Positions 1 through 6,183 of a DNA stretch of 6,183 bases are shown here, piece after piece (position 1 is the first letter of the stretch; each line of letters begins with the position of its first letter). The DNA comes from Methanobrevibacter sp. (GTDB taxonomy: Archaea; Methanobacteriota; Methanobacteria; Methanobacteriales; Methanobacteriaceae). The stretch covers positions 1-6,183 of the forward strand of contig JAUNXD010000106.1 in NCBI GenBank assembly GCA_030539985.1. The letters run 5' to 3'. The translations under genes were made by a program, and so were the position numbers. Under the pieces are notes generated by a model. That model ran no database searches, was not told where the DNA came from, and saw only the letters and a list, made by a program, of their open reading frames with translations.

Positions 1-387
1 GAAGGTGCAATGTCTGAAGGCTATGACGTGGAAATCTTCTTCCTGCACGAGGATGAAAGATCTGAAATCGTCAAAAGTATCCTGACCAGTAAAGGAATTG
101 CTGTCGGTGACCCTACAATCAACGATGTTCCATACCCAAGTATAGGAGACATCATGTACTACTTAAAAGGATTGCTCTTCAACAGAACAGGAATTGTCAG
201 AAAAGCCGTTACCTTCGGTTCAATGGGAGGTAAAGGTGGAACACCTGCAATGCTTGCAGAAGAATTAGGAAACTACGGATTTGATGTAATTGACTCCCAG
301 GAAATTACATTCGTACCTACCGCTGAAGAGGATGAGGCAAGCTACAACTTAGGTGTAGCATTAGCCAAAGCATGTAAAGAATTATAA
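1..387 (+). CDS. fprA: F420H2 oxidase (FprA, flavodiiron protein), C-terminal flavodoxin domain, 5'-truncated by window edge
   Basis: The reading frame is open from base 1 (Glu-Gly-Ala before the first ATG at 10) and stops with TAA at 385-387, so 128 C-terminal residues of a longer gene are present. What is seen is a flavodoxin-like fold: the strand region EVEIFFLH-like (DVEIFFLHEDERSEIV), then GDPTINDVPYPSIGD, then YYLKGLLFNRTG, then AVTFGSMGGKGGT followed by an amphipathic helix and FVPTAEED. The PTI-(x)-YPSIGD and FGSMGGxGG segments fit the FMN-binding loops of flavodiiron proteins. The N-terminal di-iron metallo-beta-lactamase domain would lie left of the window. In methanogens FprA reduces O2 to water with F420H2 in the cytoplasm, protecting anaerobic enzymes during oxygen exposure. 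The methionine at base 10 is internal and should not be taken as the start. A different flavodoxin-domain oxidoreductase remains possible because the catalytic domain is not visible. Confidence 0.85.
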   Translation, partial: EGAMSEGYDVEIFFLHEDERSEIVKSILTSKGIAVGDPTINDVPYPSIGDIMYYLKGLLFNRTGIVRKAVTFGSMGGKGGTPAMLAEELGNYGFDVIDSQEITFVPTAEEDEASYNLGVALAKACKEL

Positions 388-397
388 GTTCAACTAC

Positions 398-412
398 CGA
401 CCTAAGAGGTCG
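398..412. repeat. Small perfect inverted repeat (6-bp stem, 3-nt loop) just after fprA
   Basis: CGACCT at 398-403 and AGGTCG at 407-412 are exact reverse complements around AAG. The hairpin starts 10 bases after the fprA stop codon. No T-tract follows it, so it is not a convincing terminator on its own. It could stabilise the 3' end of the fprA transcript or be chance or a gene remnant. Confidence 0.4.
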
Positions 413-424
413 AGGTATCCTTGC

Positions 425-487
425 TATAATATAGATGAAGGTCGTCACTACAAAATCCTTGAAGGAATATTAGAAAAATACTTCTAA
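425..487 (+). pseudogene. Possible relic of a rubrerythrin-type (ferritin-like di-iron) gene, C-terminal end only
   Basis: In the frame beginning at 425 the sequence reads YNIDEGRHYKILEGILEKYF and then TAA (485-487). This resembles the C-terminal helix of rubrerythrin and reverse-rubrerythrin ferritin-like domains, where a DEARHGKAF-GLL-RYF pattern carries the iron-binding Glu and His (the ExxH equivalent here is E-G-R-H). The frame is open only back to the TAG at 362-364 and has no ATG. The residues upstream of 425 in this frame do not look like a rubrerythrin. A neighbouring frame (390 onward) reads ILAII just before this point, as if one base had been lost. Rubrerythrins act with FprA-type enzymes in oxidative stress defence and are often near them, which makes a decayed gene plausible. 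The match is short and made from memory, so chance resemblance is possible. Confidence 0.35.
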
Positions 488-490
488 ATC

Positions 491-526
491 GAAAGAATTC
501 AATTCTTTCACTTTTTTCTTTTTTTT
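491..526 (+). terminator. Hairpin plus T-tract terminator for the fprA side
   Basis: GAAAGAA (491-497) and TTCTTTC (503-509) form a 7-bp stem around a 5-nt loop. The flanking bases are followed by a run of T interrupted by a single C at 512-526. This gives a rho-independent-like, U-rich 3' end for rightward transcription, and U-tracts are also the core of archaeal intrinsic termination. The tract runs into the stop codon of the convergent adhesin gene (525-527). On the minus strand the hairpin is not followed by a T-run, so leftward termination from the same element is less certain. Confidence 0.65.
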
Positions 527-2702
527 AACGAATTTTTACTGTGAATTTATTATTGATTTTATAGTTCTTGTTTTTAAGGACAACTGCAAACTTGTATTTG
601 CCTTTGGTGAGGCCTTTGGTACTGATTTTCAAAACACCCTTGGAGTTTGTCTTGACTTTGACTGTCTTTTGATTTTTGCCGGTTAAAATCTTCACTGTGA
701 ATTTTGTCTTTTTGATGGCTTTTCCGCTCCCCATGTTTTTGACTTTAACCTTTATTTTTGAAGACTTTTTAACCTTTTTTGGAGCGGAAATCTTTGCTGA
801 AGCTTTTTTGATTTTCACTGAAGTCTTGACCTTTTTGAATTTGATGTTTTTATCTGTTGAAGATATTGTTAAATTATGCTTTCCGACTGAAAGTTTAGAA
901 GTTGAAAGCTTTATAAAACCATTCTTATCAGTTTTTAGTACCTGAGTTTTATATTTTTTATCAGTGTAAACTTTTATTTTCATTTTAACATCCGGAACAC
1001 AGCTTTTTGTTTTGAAATTAAATGTCTTCACTTTTATCTTTTTGCCGGAGTTATAAGATGCGGATCTTTTTTTGATTTGGACTTTGCATGGGGACTTTAA
1101 AACAGTGACATATACTGGATTCATCTGGCAGATTCCGGACTCCATTGTGATTTTAAGGGAATACTTGCCTACTTTGAGATATGGAAGCTTAATGGTTAGA
1201 ATTCCCTTTGATGATGTTTTCAGCCATCCGGTCTTATAAGTTTTAGATCCTATGAGTTTTACTTTTATCTTTTGTGAAAGAGGCATTTTCCATGGTGATT
1301 TAAGTTTGATTGTTAATTTGACACTGCCGTAATAATGGTTTTTCTGGCTGACCTGACCGGTGAACACCCCGTAAACGTTTGGACTGTTTGGTGCGGAGTT
1401 TCTTGCGTAATTGCAGTTAGTGCTGAATATTGATGCAACATTAGAGTATATCGCTCCTCCCCTAATCAGGGCAGCGTTTTGAACAAAGATTGAATTTACA
1501 ACTGAGCTGTCCTCGCTTTTCAAATATATTGCACCACCGTATCGTGCCTGATTTTTATTGAAATTTGAATTGGACAATTGAAGGTTTCCAGATTTGGAAT
1601 AAATTGCTCCCCCATTCTCACCGGCAGCATTATCATTGAATTTGGAGTTGGATACTGTCAGCATTCCTCTTGAGCATATTGCACCGCCGTAAAGTGAAGC
1701 ACGGTTATTCGAGAAAATGCAGCCAGCCACCGAAACGGTTGACTGATATCTTTCATTGAACATTTTCAGATAGATTGCACCTCCCCTGACAGCTGAATTT
1801 GATTGAAAGATGCAATTTTTAACTGAAACCTGTGACGCTTCCAATACAACAGTCCCCCCTATCTCTGTTACCTTATTGTTTCTAAAAATGGAATCTAAAA
1901 TTTCCCCATTTCCAAACTCGTCCAGATAAATGGCCCCATTGGCTCTTGAGGTATTGTTTTCAAAAAGACAGTTGCCCACATATAATGTGCTTGAATTGAT
2001 GTTTTTGTTATCGTCATAGCTTACCACAAGCAATGTGGCCATGTATGCCTTATTTGATATGAAACTTGAACCGTTAAGCCTGATGGTGGAATTTATGTTG
2101 ACGCATACTGCACTGCCCATCCCGCATTTGTAACTGTCCCATTCAAGATTGCTTACGCGCAAAGCCTGATTGTCGATGAATCTGCATTCACGGATTTCAG
2201 TGTTCGTATCCTTATGGGAAAACAATGCCCCTCCATTGGAGTTGTACACTACATTACCAATGAAAACACAGTTTTTAAGGGTTAAATTGGAATGAGCATT
2301 TAAAAAAATGGCCCCTCCATTCTTTTGACTGTATCCGTTTATGAATGTGATGTTTTCTAAAACAACATGACAGTAGGAACCTATGAACAGGCATCTTGCC
2401 GAATTTCTTGCGTCAATATATGAATTGTTCTTGCCGACAATTGTCAGGTTTTTTGATACCGCAACCCCTCCGATGAAGGATTCGTTATCTTCATCTGGAG
2501 TGAACTTATAGCTGTCTGTTAAATTTATGACCTGACTTTCGGTTGCATTGATTTTATTATTCAAATCCGTGAATGTTTTAACTGAGGAATTATCAAATCC
2601 ATCACTAGCAAATGACTCATTATCCATATTTTGAGCATGGATTGACTGTAACGTTATCAAGATAATGAATATAACAAAAAGTATTTTAATAACTTTTTTC
2701 AA
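525..2702 (-). CDS. Adhesin-like protein B: secreted right-handed beta-helix protein with Ig-like domains and Lys-rich tail
   Basis: The protein has 725 residues. Residues 1-23 are a signal peptide (KK then a hydrophobic core, ending near HAQ). Residues 41-120 are a lead-in of the TFTDLNNKI...INLTDSYKF type that caps such helices in Methanobrevibacter adhesin-like proteins. About 120-440 form a parallel beta-helix with GGAI/GGAL motifs at 129, 157, 307, 339, 364, 389 and 415; the last four are about 25 residues apart, one per rung. About 460-725 hold three Ig-like beta-sandwich domains, the first opening at SPWKMPLSQ (469-477). The last domain (632-725) has 31 Lys and 1 Arg and no Asp or Glu. 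Asn-x-Ser/Thr sites are frequent, compatible with archaeal N-glycosylation. There is no C-terminal membrane helix and no recognisable pseudomurein-binding repeat, so wall attachment is unexplained. The start is TTG at 2700-2702: no in-frame ATG encodes the signal peptide, and GAGGGAT sits at 2706-2712. The gene follows adhesin A by 21 bp and is its paralogue. The role as a surface adhesin is inferred from family, not shown. Confidence 0.85.
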   Translation of the reverse strand: MKKVIKILFVIFIILITLQSIHAQNMDNESFASDGFDNSSVKTFTDLNNKINATESQVINLTDSYKFTPDEDNESFIGGVAVSKNLTIVGKNNSYIDARNSARCLFIGSYCHVVLENITFINGYSQKNGGAIFLNAHSNLTLKNCVFIGNVVYNSNGGALFSHKDTNTEIRECRFIDNQALRVSNLEWDSYKCGMGSAVCVNINSTIRLNGSSFISNKAYMATLLVVSYDDNKNINSSTLYVGNCLFENNTSRANGAIYLDEFGNGEILDSIFRNNKVTEIGGTVVLEASQVSVKNCIFQSNSAVRGGAIYLKMFNERYQSTVSVAGCIFSNNRASLYGGAICSRGMLTVSNSKFNDNAAGENGGAIYSKSGNLQLSNSNFNKNQARYGGAIYLKSEDSSVVNSIFVQNAALIRGGAIYSNVASIFSTNCNYARNSAPNSPNVYGVFTGQVSQKNHYYGSVKLTIKLKSPWKMPLSQKIKVKLIGSKTYKTGWLKTSSKGILTIKLPYLKVGKYSLKITMESGICQMNPVYVTVLKSPCKVQIKKRSASYNSGKKIKVKTFNFKTKSCVPDVKMKIKVYTDKKYKTQVLKTDKNGFIKLSTSKLSVGKHNLTISSTDKNIKFKKVKTSVKIKKASAKISAPKKVKKSSKIKVKVKNMGSGKAIKKTKFTVKILTGKNQKTVKVKTNSKGVLKISTKGLTKGKYKFAVVLKNKNYKINNKFTVKIR

Positions 2703-2705
2703 ATA

Positions 2706-2712
2706 ATCCCTC
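2706..2712 (-). promoter_or_regulatory. Ribosome binding site supporting the TTG start of adhesin B
   Basis: On the minus strand GAGGGAT lies six bases (GAGG end to start) before the TTG at 2700-2702, a near match to the Methanobacteriales GAGGTGAT consensus. The upstream ATG at 2715-2717 region is in another frame and reaches TGA after five codons, so it cannot be the start. This site therefore decides the unusual TTG initiation. Confidence 0.65.
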
Positions 2713-2723
2713 GCATGATGTGG

Positions 2724-4940
2724 CTATTTAACCTTTACGGTAACCTTATTGTTGATTTTATAGTTAGAGTTTTTCAATACAATCGCAATCTTATGTTTTC
2801 CTTTTGACATGTTTTTAGTCTTGATTTTCAGGACCCCCTTGGCATTTGTTTTCATATATACTGTTCTGTAATATTTCCCTGTGTAAATCTTGACCTTGAA
2901 CTTGGTATTTTTGATTGCTTTACCGCTGGCTTTGTTTAAAACCTTTATCTTTATTTTTGAAGGCCTTTTAACTTTCTTTGGAGCGGTTATTTTTGCCTTG
3001 GCCTTGTTAATCTTAACCCATGAAGATACCTTAGTCAGCTTAATGTTTTTGTTTGCGGCGGTTATTTCAATATTGTGCTTTCCAACAGAAAGTATGGATG
3101 CATCAAATCTCGCCACTCCATAAATATCTGTTGTAACTGTGTAAGTCTTGTATGAACTGCCTGTGTAAACCTTAATTTTAAGCTGTGCTCCTGCAACGCC
3201 CCTTTGGGTTTTTGAGTTTTTAACCTGAATTGTCAGTACCTTGCCTGAAAGGTAAGTGGTAGTTATTTTACTTACAGAAAGCACCACCGGAGTCCTTGAT
3301 ATAGTAATGTCGGAAGGATCAGGTGAAACTATTCCCCCATCCAATGTCACTGAAATTGAATATTTTCCCAGAGCCAGCTGTGGAGTTATTGTCGCTATTC
3401 CCTGTGAATCTGTTATTAAATCAAAAGTTACTGATTGAGTTCCTGTGAATTTAACTTTGATTGGTTGTGAAACCGGCATGTTCCAAGGAGAGGTCAATCT
3501 GATTTTATAGACAGTATCTCCGAAATAAAGGGAACTTTCCAATACCTCAACATTGAATACACCATATACTTCTGCGCCCTTAGGTGCAGTATTGTTTGCG
3601 TATCTGCAATCTGCTGAGGATACGTTTTCCATTTTTGAGTAAACCCCTCCACCTTTCATTGATGCGGAATTTCTAATGAATGTTGAGTTGTTGATGAGTG
3701 TATAATTTGCTCTTGAAGACACACCACCACCGTATTGGGCCTTGTTGTTTTCGAAATAGGAATCGTAAATCCTTAAGGATTCGAATTTAACATAAATGGC
3801 TCCCCCTTTTTCGCTGCAGGTGTTGTTAATGAAATTACAGTTGAACACTTTAGTGTCACCGTGATTTGCATATACTGCACCCGCATATTCTGAAGCCTTA
3901 TTGTTTGTGAAATTACAATCACTTATGGTTACGTTTGAGTTGTATTTCTCATCAAATACACCAATATAGATTCCGCCACCTCTGATTACTGAATTTTCTT
4001 CGAAAAGACAATTTTTCACCAAAGCGGAATATGCCGCATCAAGAACCACAATTCCTCTTTTTTCCGTTACGGTGTTTTTCCTGAATGTTGAATTGTAGAT
4101 TTCACCGTATCCAAGTTCATCGAGATAAATTGCTCCGTTGCTTCTAGCGGTGTTGTTTTCAAAAAGACAATTATCCATATATAATCTGCTTGGCTTGTTT
4201 AAATCCCTATCATCATCATAGCTGATTACAAGTATTGTTGTCAGATATCCATTGTTTGCATTGAAAATACAGTCATATAACTTTAGGACTGAGTCGATGT
4301 GCTGACATATTGCGCTTCCCATTCCACACTTAAATGCTTTCCATTCCAAATTGGTTTCACGGACAGCAGTGTTCTTGTCAAACAGAGTATTGTGAACTTC
4401 AATGTTTGTTGTTTCACCGCCACATATCGCTCCTCCATCGGAGTTGTAAACTTTATTATTCATGAATGTGCAATGGTCTACTGTGAGATTGGAGTTATCG
4501 CTTACAAGAACTCCTGCTCCACTGTTTTTGGAATATCCGTTTTTAAAAGTGATATTTTTCAAGATGACCTGGCAATTACTTGCGATGGATAACCCTCTTG
4601 TCAAGTTGCTTCCGTCAATGTAAGTGTTTTTACCTATCATGGTTAAATTCTTATCCACCACACATCCGTTTATATATTTATCACCGTCAGTTTTTGAATC
4701 GTATTTAAAATTATCAGTTAAGTTTAAAATACCATTGTTTTCGGCTTTATCGATTTGATCCTGTAAATCTTTAAATGTTTTCTCTTCTATTCCAATAGTC
4801 AAATCATCAATTTCAACAGAATCATGCTTTAAAGTGCCTGTCTCATTTTCAATATCTTCAGCACATACTGAACCTATGCTGAATAACAGGAAAAATAAAA
4901 TAAATGTTATAATCATTATCCTTTTCATATTATCACTCAT
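2724..4940 (-). CDS. Adhesin-like protein A: secreted right-handed beta-helix protein with Ig-like domains and Lys-rich tail
   Basis: The protein has 738 residues. Residues 1-28 are a signal peptide (MKR then a Phe/Ile/Leu-rich core, ending near VCAED). An acidic linker follows at about 28-70, and the KTFKDLQDQI/ILNLTDNFKY cap at 54-80. Residues about 120-460 are beta-helix rungs with GGAI, GAVY, GGGI and GGGV variants (169, 321, 354, 379, 404, 430). From about 470 there are three Ig-like domains; the first opens at SPWNMPVSQ (484-492). The last domain (645-738) has 29 Lys and 2 Arg and no acidic residue. It aligns with adhesin B nearly end to end, including NLEW (197-200), KCGMGSAIC (204-212), SYDDD (240-244) and LFENNTAR-NGAIYLDE (259-274). 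The ATG at 4938-4940 overlaps the protease stop as ATGA, with GGGAT just upstream at about 4945-4949. An ATG at 4926-4928 (residue 5), preceded by GAGTGAT, is an equally reasonable start and leaves the signal peptide intact. Surface exposure and wall association are inferred. Ligand and function are unknown. Confidence 0.85.
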   Translation of the reverse strand: MSDNMKRIMIITFILFFLLFSIGSVCAEDIENETGTLKHDSVEIDDLTIGIEEKTFKDLQDQIDKAENNGILNLTDNFKYDSKTDGDKYINGCVVDKNLTMIGKNTYIDGSNLTRGLSIASNCQVILKNITFKNGYSKNSGAGVLVSDNSNLTVDHCTFMNNKVYNSDGGAICGGETTNIEVHNTLFDKNTAVRETNLEWKAFKCGMGSAICQHIDSVLKLYDCIFNANNGYLTTILVISYDDDRDLNKPSRLYMDNCLFENNTARSNGAIYLDELGYGEIYNSTFRKNTVTEKRGIVVLDAAYSALVKNCLFEENSVIRGGGIYIGVFDEKYNSNVTISDCNFTNNKASEYAGAVYANHGDTKVFNCNFINNTCSEKGGAIYVKFESLRIYDSYFENNKAQYGGGVSSRANYTLINNSTFIRNSASMKGGGVYSKMENVSSADCRYANNTAPKGAEVYGVFNVEVLESSLYFGDTVYKIRLTSPWNMPVSQPIKVKFTGTQSVTFDLITDSQGIATITPQLALGKYSISVTLDGGIVSPDPSDITISRTPVVLSVSKITTTYLSGKVLTIQVKNSKTQRGVAGAQLKIKVYTGSSYKTYTVTTDIYGVARFDASILSVGKHNIEITAANKNIKLTKVSSWVKINKAKAKITAPKKVKRPSKIKIKVLNKASGKAIKNTKFKVKIYTGKYYRTVYMKTNAKGVLKIKTKNMSKGKHKIAIVLKNSNYKINNKVTVKVK
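4932..4938 (-). promoter_or_regulatory. Alternative ribosome binding site inside the 5' end of adhesin A
   Basis: GAGTGAT on the minus strand lies three bases before the ATG at 4926-4928 and differs from GAGGTGAT only by a missing G. If used, translation would begin at MKRIMIITF, a canonical signal-peptide start, and the ATGA overlap with the protease would be only an accident of spacing. The upstream ATG has its own weaker GGGAT signal, so the sequence does not settle the choice. Confidence 0.4.
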
Positions 4941-6067
4941 AAAAATCCCGCAACTATGCTAAATACTATAACCATTGCCATAACCACTGATAGGGAATTT
5001 ACAATCGGCTTGTAATGCTGTTCAGATAATCTATAACTCAGCAATATCTCAAGCATGTATCCTCCATCCAAAGGCTTGATTGGAAGAAGATTGAACAATC
5101 CGATTCCTAGGTTAAGCATGCTCACCCACTGGAACAAATCTGCAAGCTCAAAGAGAATCCATGGAAGCGGACCTAAACTGTCATCGGCCAGTTTGAAATG
5201 CTTGTTTGCCTGAATTCCGAAAAATCCCACTGACTCATTGTTCGGATTTTTGCCCAGAGTTACATGATATGTTCCCTGGTCGGTTTTTACCGTCACGTTG
5301 TCACCCGGTGAAAATGAACTTACAACACCGATGTAATCAGTGGAATTTGCGATTGTATAATTGTCAATCGCCTTTAAAACCATACCGCTTTTCAATATTC
5401 CCTCTGAAGGGGAATCTGAAACGATTCTGTCTATTGCAATTCCATCTTCCTCAAAGTAATGAGGTATTCCGGCAGATACCAATGACAGCAATACCAAAGC
5501 AATCAGGGCTAAAGTTACATTGGCGATTGAACCTGCCGCATAGACTCTCAATCTTGAAGTCTTTTTTGCTTCCTTCAATTTATCTTCATCCGGCTCAACA
5601 AATGCGCCGGGAATGATTGCAAATAATAATAAACCTATTGACTTGATAGGTATCTTTTCGCCAACTGCCTGGATACCGTGTGAAAATTCATGAACTATCA
5701 GAACAGTTGCCAGTCCTATCAGTCCGTAAACGAACGGGACATAAATCTGGGAGCCCGGTATGTCCACACCAGGAATGACTATTGATACACTTGGTGTCTC
5801 AAAAACCGATGGCAATGAAGCCAGAATCGTTCCGGTAATGAATATCATGGCTCCGAATGCTACAATTATACCTAAATTCATGTACCATCGCCAGAACGTT
5901 GGTGAAATATTTGATATCCTGGAAATCAGTCCCCTTAGCCTCTGGGTTTTCCACATTATGACCGGAAAGTTGAGTTCAACTCCATGATTTGACAATCTTT
6001 CATGAAATATTGCAACCAGTATCCAGATGACCACAAAGGCTATCAAATAATAATAAATCCCATTCAT
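4937..6067 (-). CDS. Site-2 protease family (M50) membrane zinc metalloprotease with PDZ domain
   Basis: With the preferred ATG at 6065-6067 the protein has 376 residues. The first membrane helix is at about 4-21, the second at 65-85. The HEFSH zinc motif (HExxH, 126-130) lies in the helix at about 112-130. A further helix carrying AAGSIANV is at 177-200, and an extracytoplasmic PDZ-like domain at about 205-271 contains SPSEGILKSGMVLKAIDN. NLLPIKPLDGG (326-336) supplies the third zinc ligand, the Asp of the LDG motif, and a final helix is at 358-376. All three zinc ligands are present, so it should be active. S2P enzymes cut substrate helices within the membrane, releasing regulators or clearing signal-peptide remnants. 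The frame extends to a TTG at 6110-6112, but that would overlap the MoeA gene by 29 bases and precede the first helix with an unconserved-looking tail; the ATG leaves a 16-bp gap with GAGG at 6081-6084. The stop overlaps the adhesin A start. The substrate is not indicated by the sequence. Confidence 0.9.
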   Translation of the reverse strand: MNGIYYYLIAFVVIWILVAIFHERLSNHGVELNFPVIMWKTQRLRGLISRISNISPTFWRWYMNLGIIVAFGAMIFITGTILASLPSVFETPSVSIVIPGVDIPGSQIYVPFVYGLIGLATVLIVHEFSHGIQAVGEKIPIKSIGLLLFAIIPGAFVEPDEDKLKEAKKTSRLRVYAAGSIANVTLALIALVLLSLVSAGIPHYFEEDGIAIDRIVSDSPSEGILKSGMVLKAIDNYTIANSTDYIGVVSSFSPGDNVTVKTDQGTYHVTLGKNPNNESVGFFGIQANKHFKLADDSLGPLPWILFELADLFQWVSMLNLGIGLFNLLPIKPLDGGYMLEILLSYRLSEQHYKPIVNSLSVVMAMVIVFSIVAGFL

Positions 6068-6083
6068 TAAAATAACACTTCCT

Positions 6084-6183
6084 CTACCAAAGTAGTGAAT
6101 CAAAGAAGACAACTTTAACTATATCATTCTTCTGATATCCTTCATCATTTTCGTCTATTATGATATAGCTGTTCGCCTCAACC
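6084..6183 (-). CDS. moeA: Molybdopterin molybdenumtransferase (MoeA-like), C-terminal end, truncated by window edge
   Basis: Reading leftward from the right edge, 32 complete codons end in TAG at 6084-6086. The residues VEANSYIIIDENDEGYQKND are followed by IVKVVFFDSLLW. This fits the small C-terminal beta domain (domain IV) of MoeA, which typically reads ANGLIVIPE-x-x-EGL-x-x-GE-x-VEV-x-LL. MoeA inserts molybdenum or tungsten into molybdopterin, needed in methanogens for formylmethanofuran dehydrogenase and formate dehydrogenase. The catalytic domains lie outside the window. The stop codon overlaps the ribosome binding region of the downstream protease, so the two genes are very probably co-transcribed. 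A fused or paralogous MoeA form cannot be excluded from so short a piece. Confidence 0.7.
   Translation of the reverse strand, partial: VEANSYIIIDENDEGYQKNDIVKVVFFDSLLW

Noticed and set aside
435..473. Small ATG frame of 12 codons after fprA
   Set aside because: It is too short, lacks a convincing ribosome binding site, and overlaps the better-explained rubrerythrin-like frame.
676..945. Plus-strand open frame of 89 codons opposite the adhesin B tail
   Set aside because: It is antisense to lysine-rich coding, where AAA/AAG read backwards as TTT/CTT, giving a Phe/Leu-rich frame without stops. A similar frame occurs at the equivalent place in the paralogue (2890-3123) simply because the genes are duplicates.
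2890..3123. Plus-strand open frame of 77 codons opposite the adhesin A tail
   Set aside because: Same antisense effect of lysine codons. Its resemblance to the frame at 676-945 reflects adhesin paralogy, not selection on a membrane peptide.
1400..4500. Regularly spaced repeated motifs that could suggest a CRISPR-like or satellite array
   Set aside because: The periodicity is about 75 bases and comes from degenerate GGAIY beta-helix rungs inside open coding frames. There are no identical direct repeats with unique spacers.
5206..5616. Plus-strand open frame of 136 codons opposite the protease
   Set aside because: It lies fully within a strongly supported M50 protease on the other strand, has no ribosome binding site I can see, and its composition (rich in Pro, His, Cys, Arg) is unlike the genuine genes here.

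Overview
The window looks like a chromosomal segment of a host-associated methanogenic archaeon, most likely Methanobrevibacter or a close relative in the Methanobacteriales. Four things point there: the tail of an F420H2 oxidase (FprA) gene, two large secreted beta-helix adhesin-like proteins of the type that is expanded in Methanobrevibacter, GGTGAT-like ribosome binding sites, and AT-rich, AAA/AAT-rich coding. The genus is inferred from protein character only.

Layout from left to right. Positions 1-387 (+) hold the C-terminal flavodoxin domain of FprA, cut by the left edge. Positions 388-524 are a short convergent intergenic region. It holds a small perfect hairpin, a 20-codon stretch resembling the end of a rubrerythrin-type protein (possible gene relic), and a hairpin plus T-tract terminator. 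Everything from 525 to the right edge is on the minus strand. In transcription order it contains the last 32 codons of a MoeA-like molybdopterin protein (6084-6183, cut by the right edge), a site-2 membrane metalloprotease (stop at 4937, preferred start at 6067), adhesin-like protein A (2724-4940) and its paralogue adhesin-like protein B (525-2702).

The minus-strand genes are packed as an operon: a 16-bp gap between moeA and the protease (using the preferred ATG), an ATGA stop/start overlap between the protease and adhesin A, and a 21-bp gap between the adhesins. No internal gap is long enough for an obvious promoter, so the promoter is probably upstream of the right edge. The two adhesins align over nearly their whole length and form a tandem duplication. 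Each has a signal peptide, a right-handed beta-helix built from GGAIY-type rungs, three Ig-like domains, and a last domain of about 94 residues that is roughly one-third lysine and contains no Asp or Glu. This layout suggests exported cell-surface proteins held on the pseudomurein wall by a basic C-terminal end. The adjacent intramembrane protease might act on signal-peptide remnants or envelope regulators, but that is inference.

I found no CRISPR array, tRNA, rRNA, insertion sequence or clearly new defence system. The most notable points are the acid-free basic tail domains, a conserved non-repeat block inside the beta-helices, the protease-adhesin translational coupling, and the possible rubrerythrin relic beside fprA.
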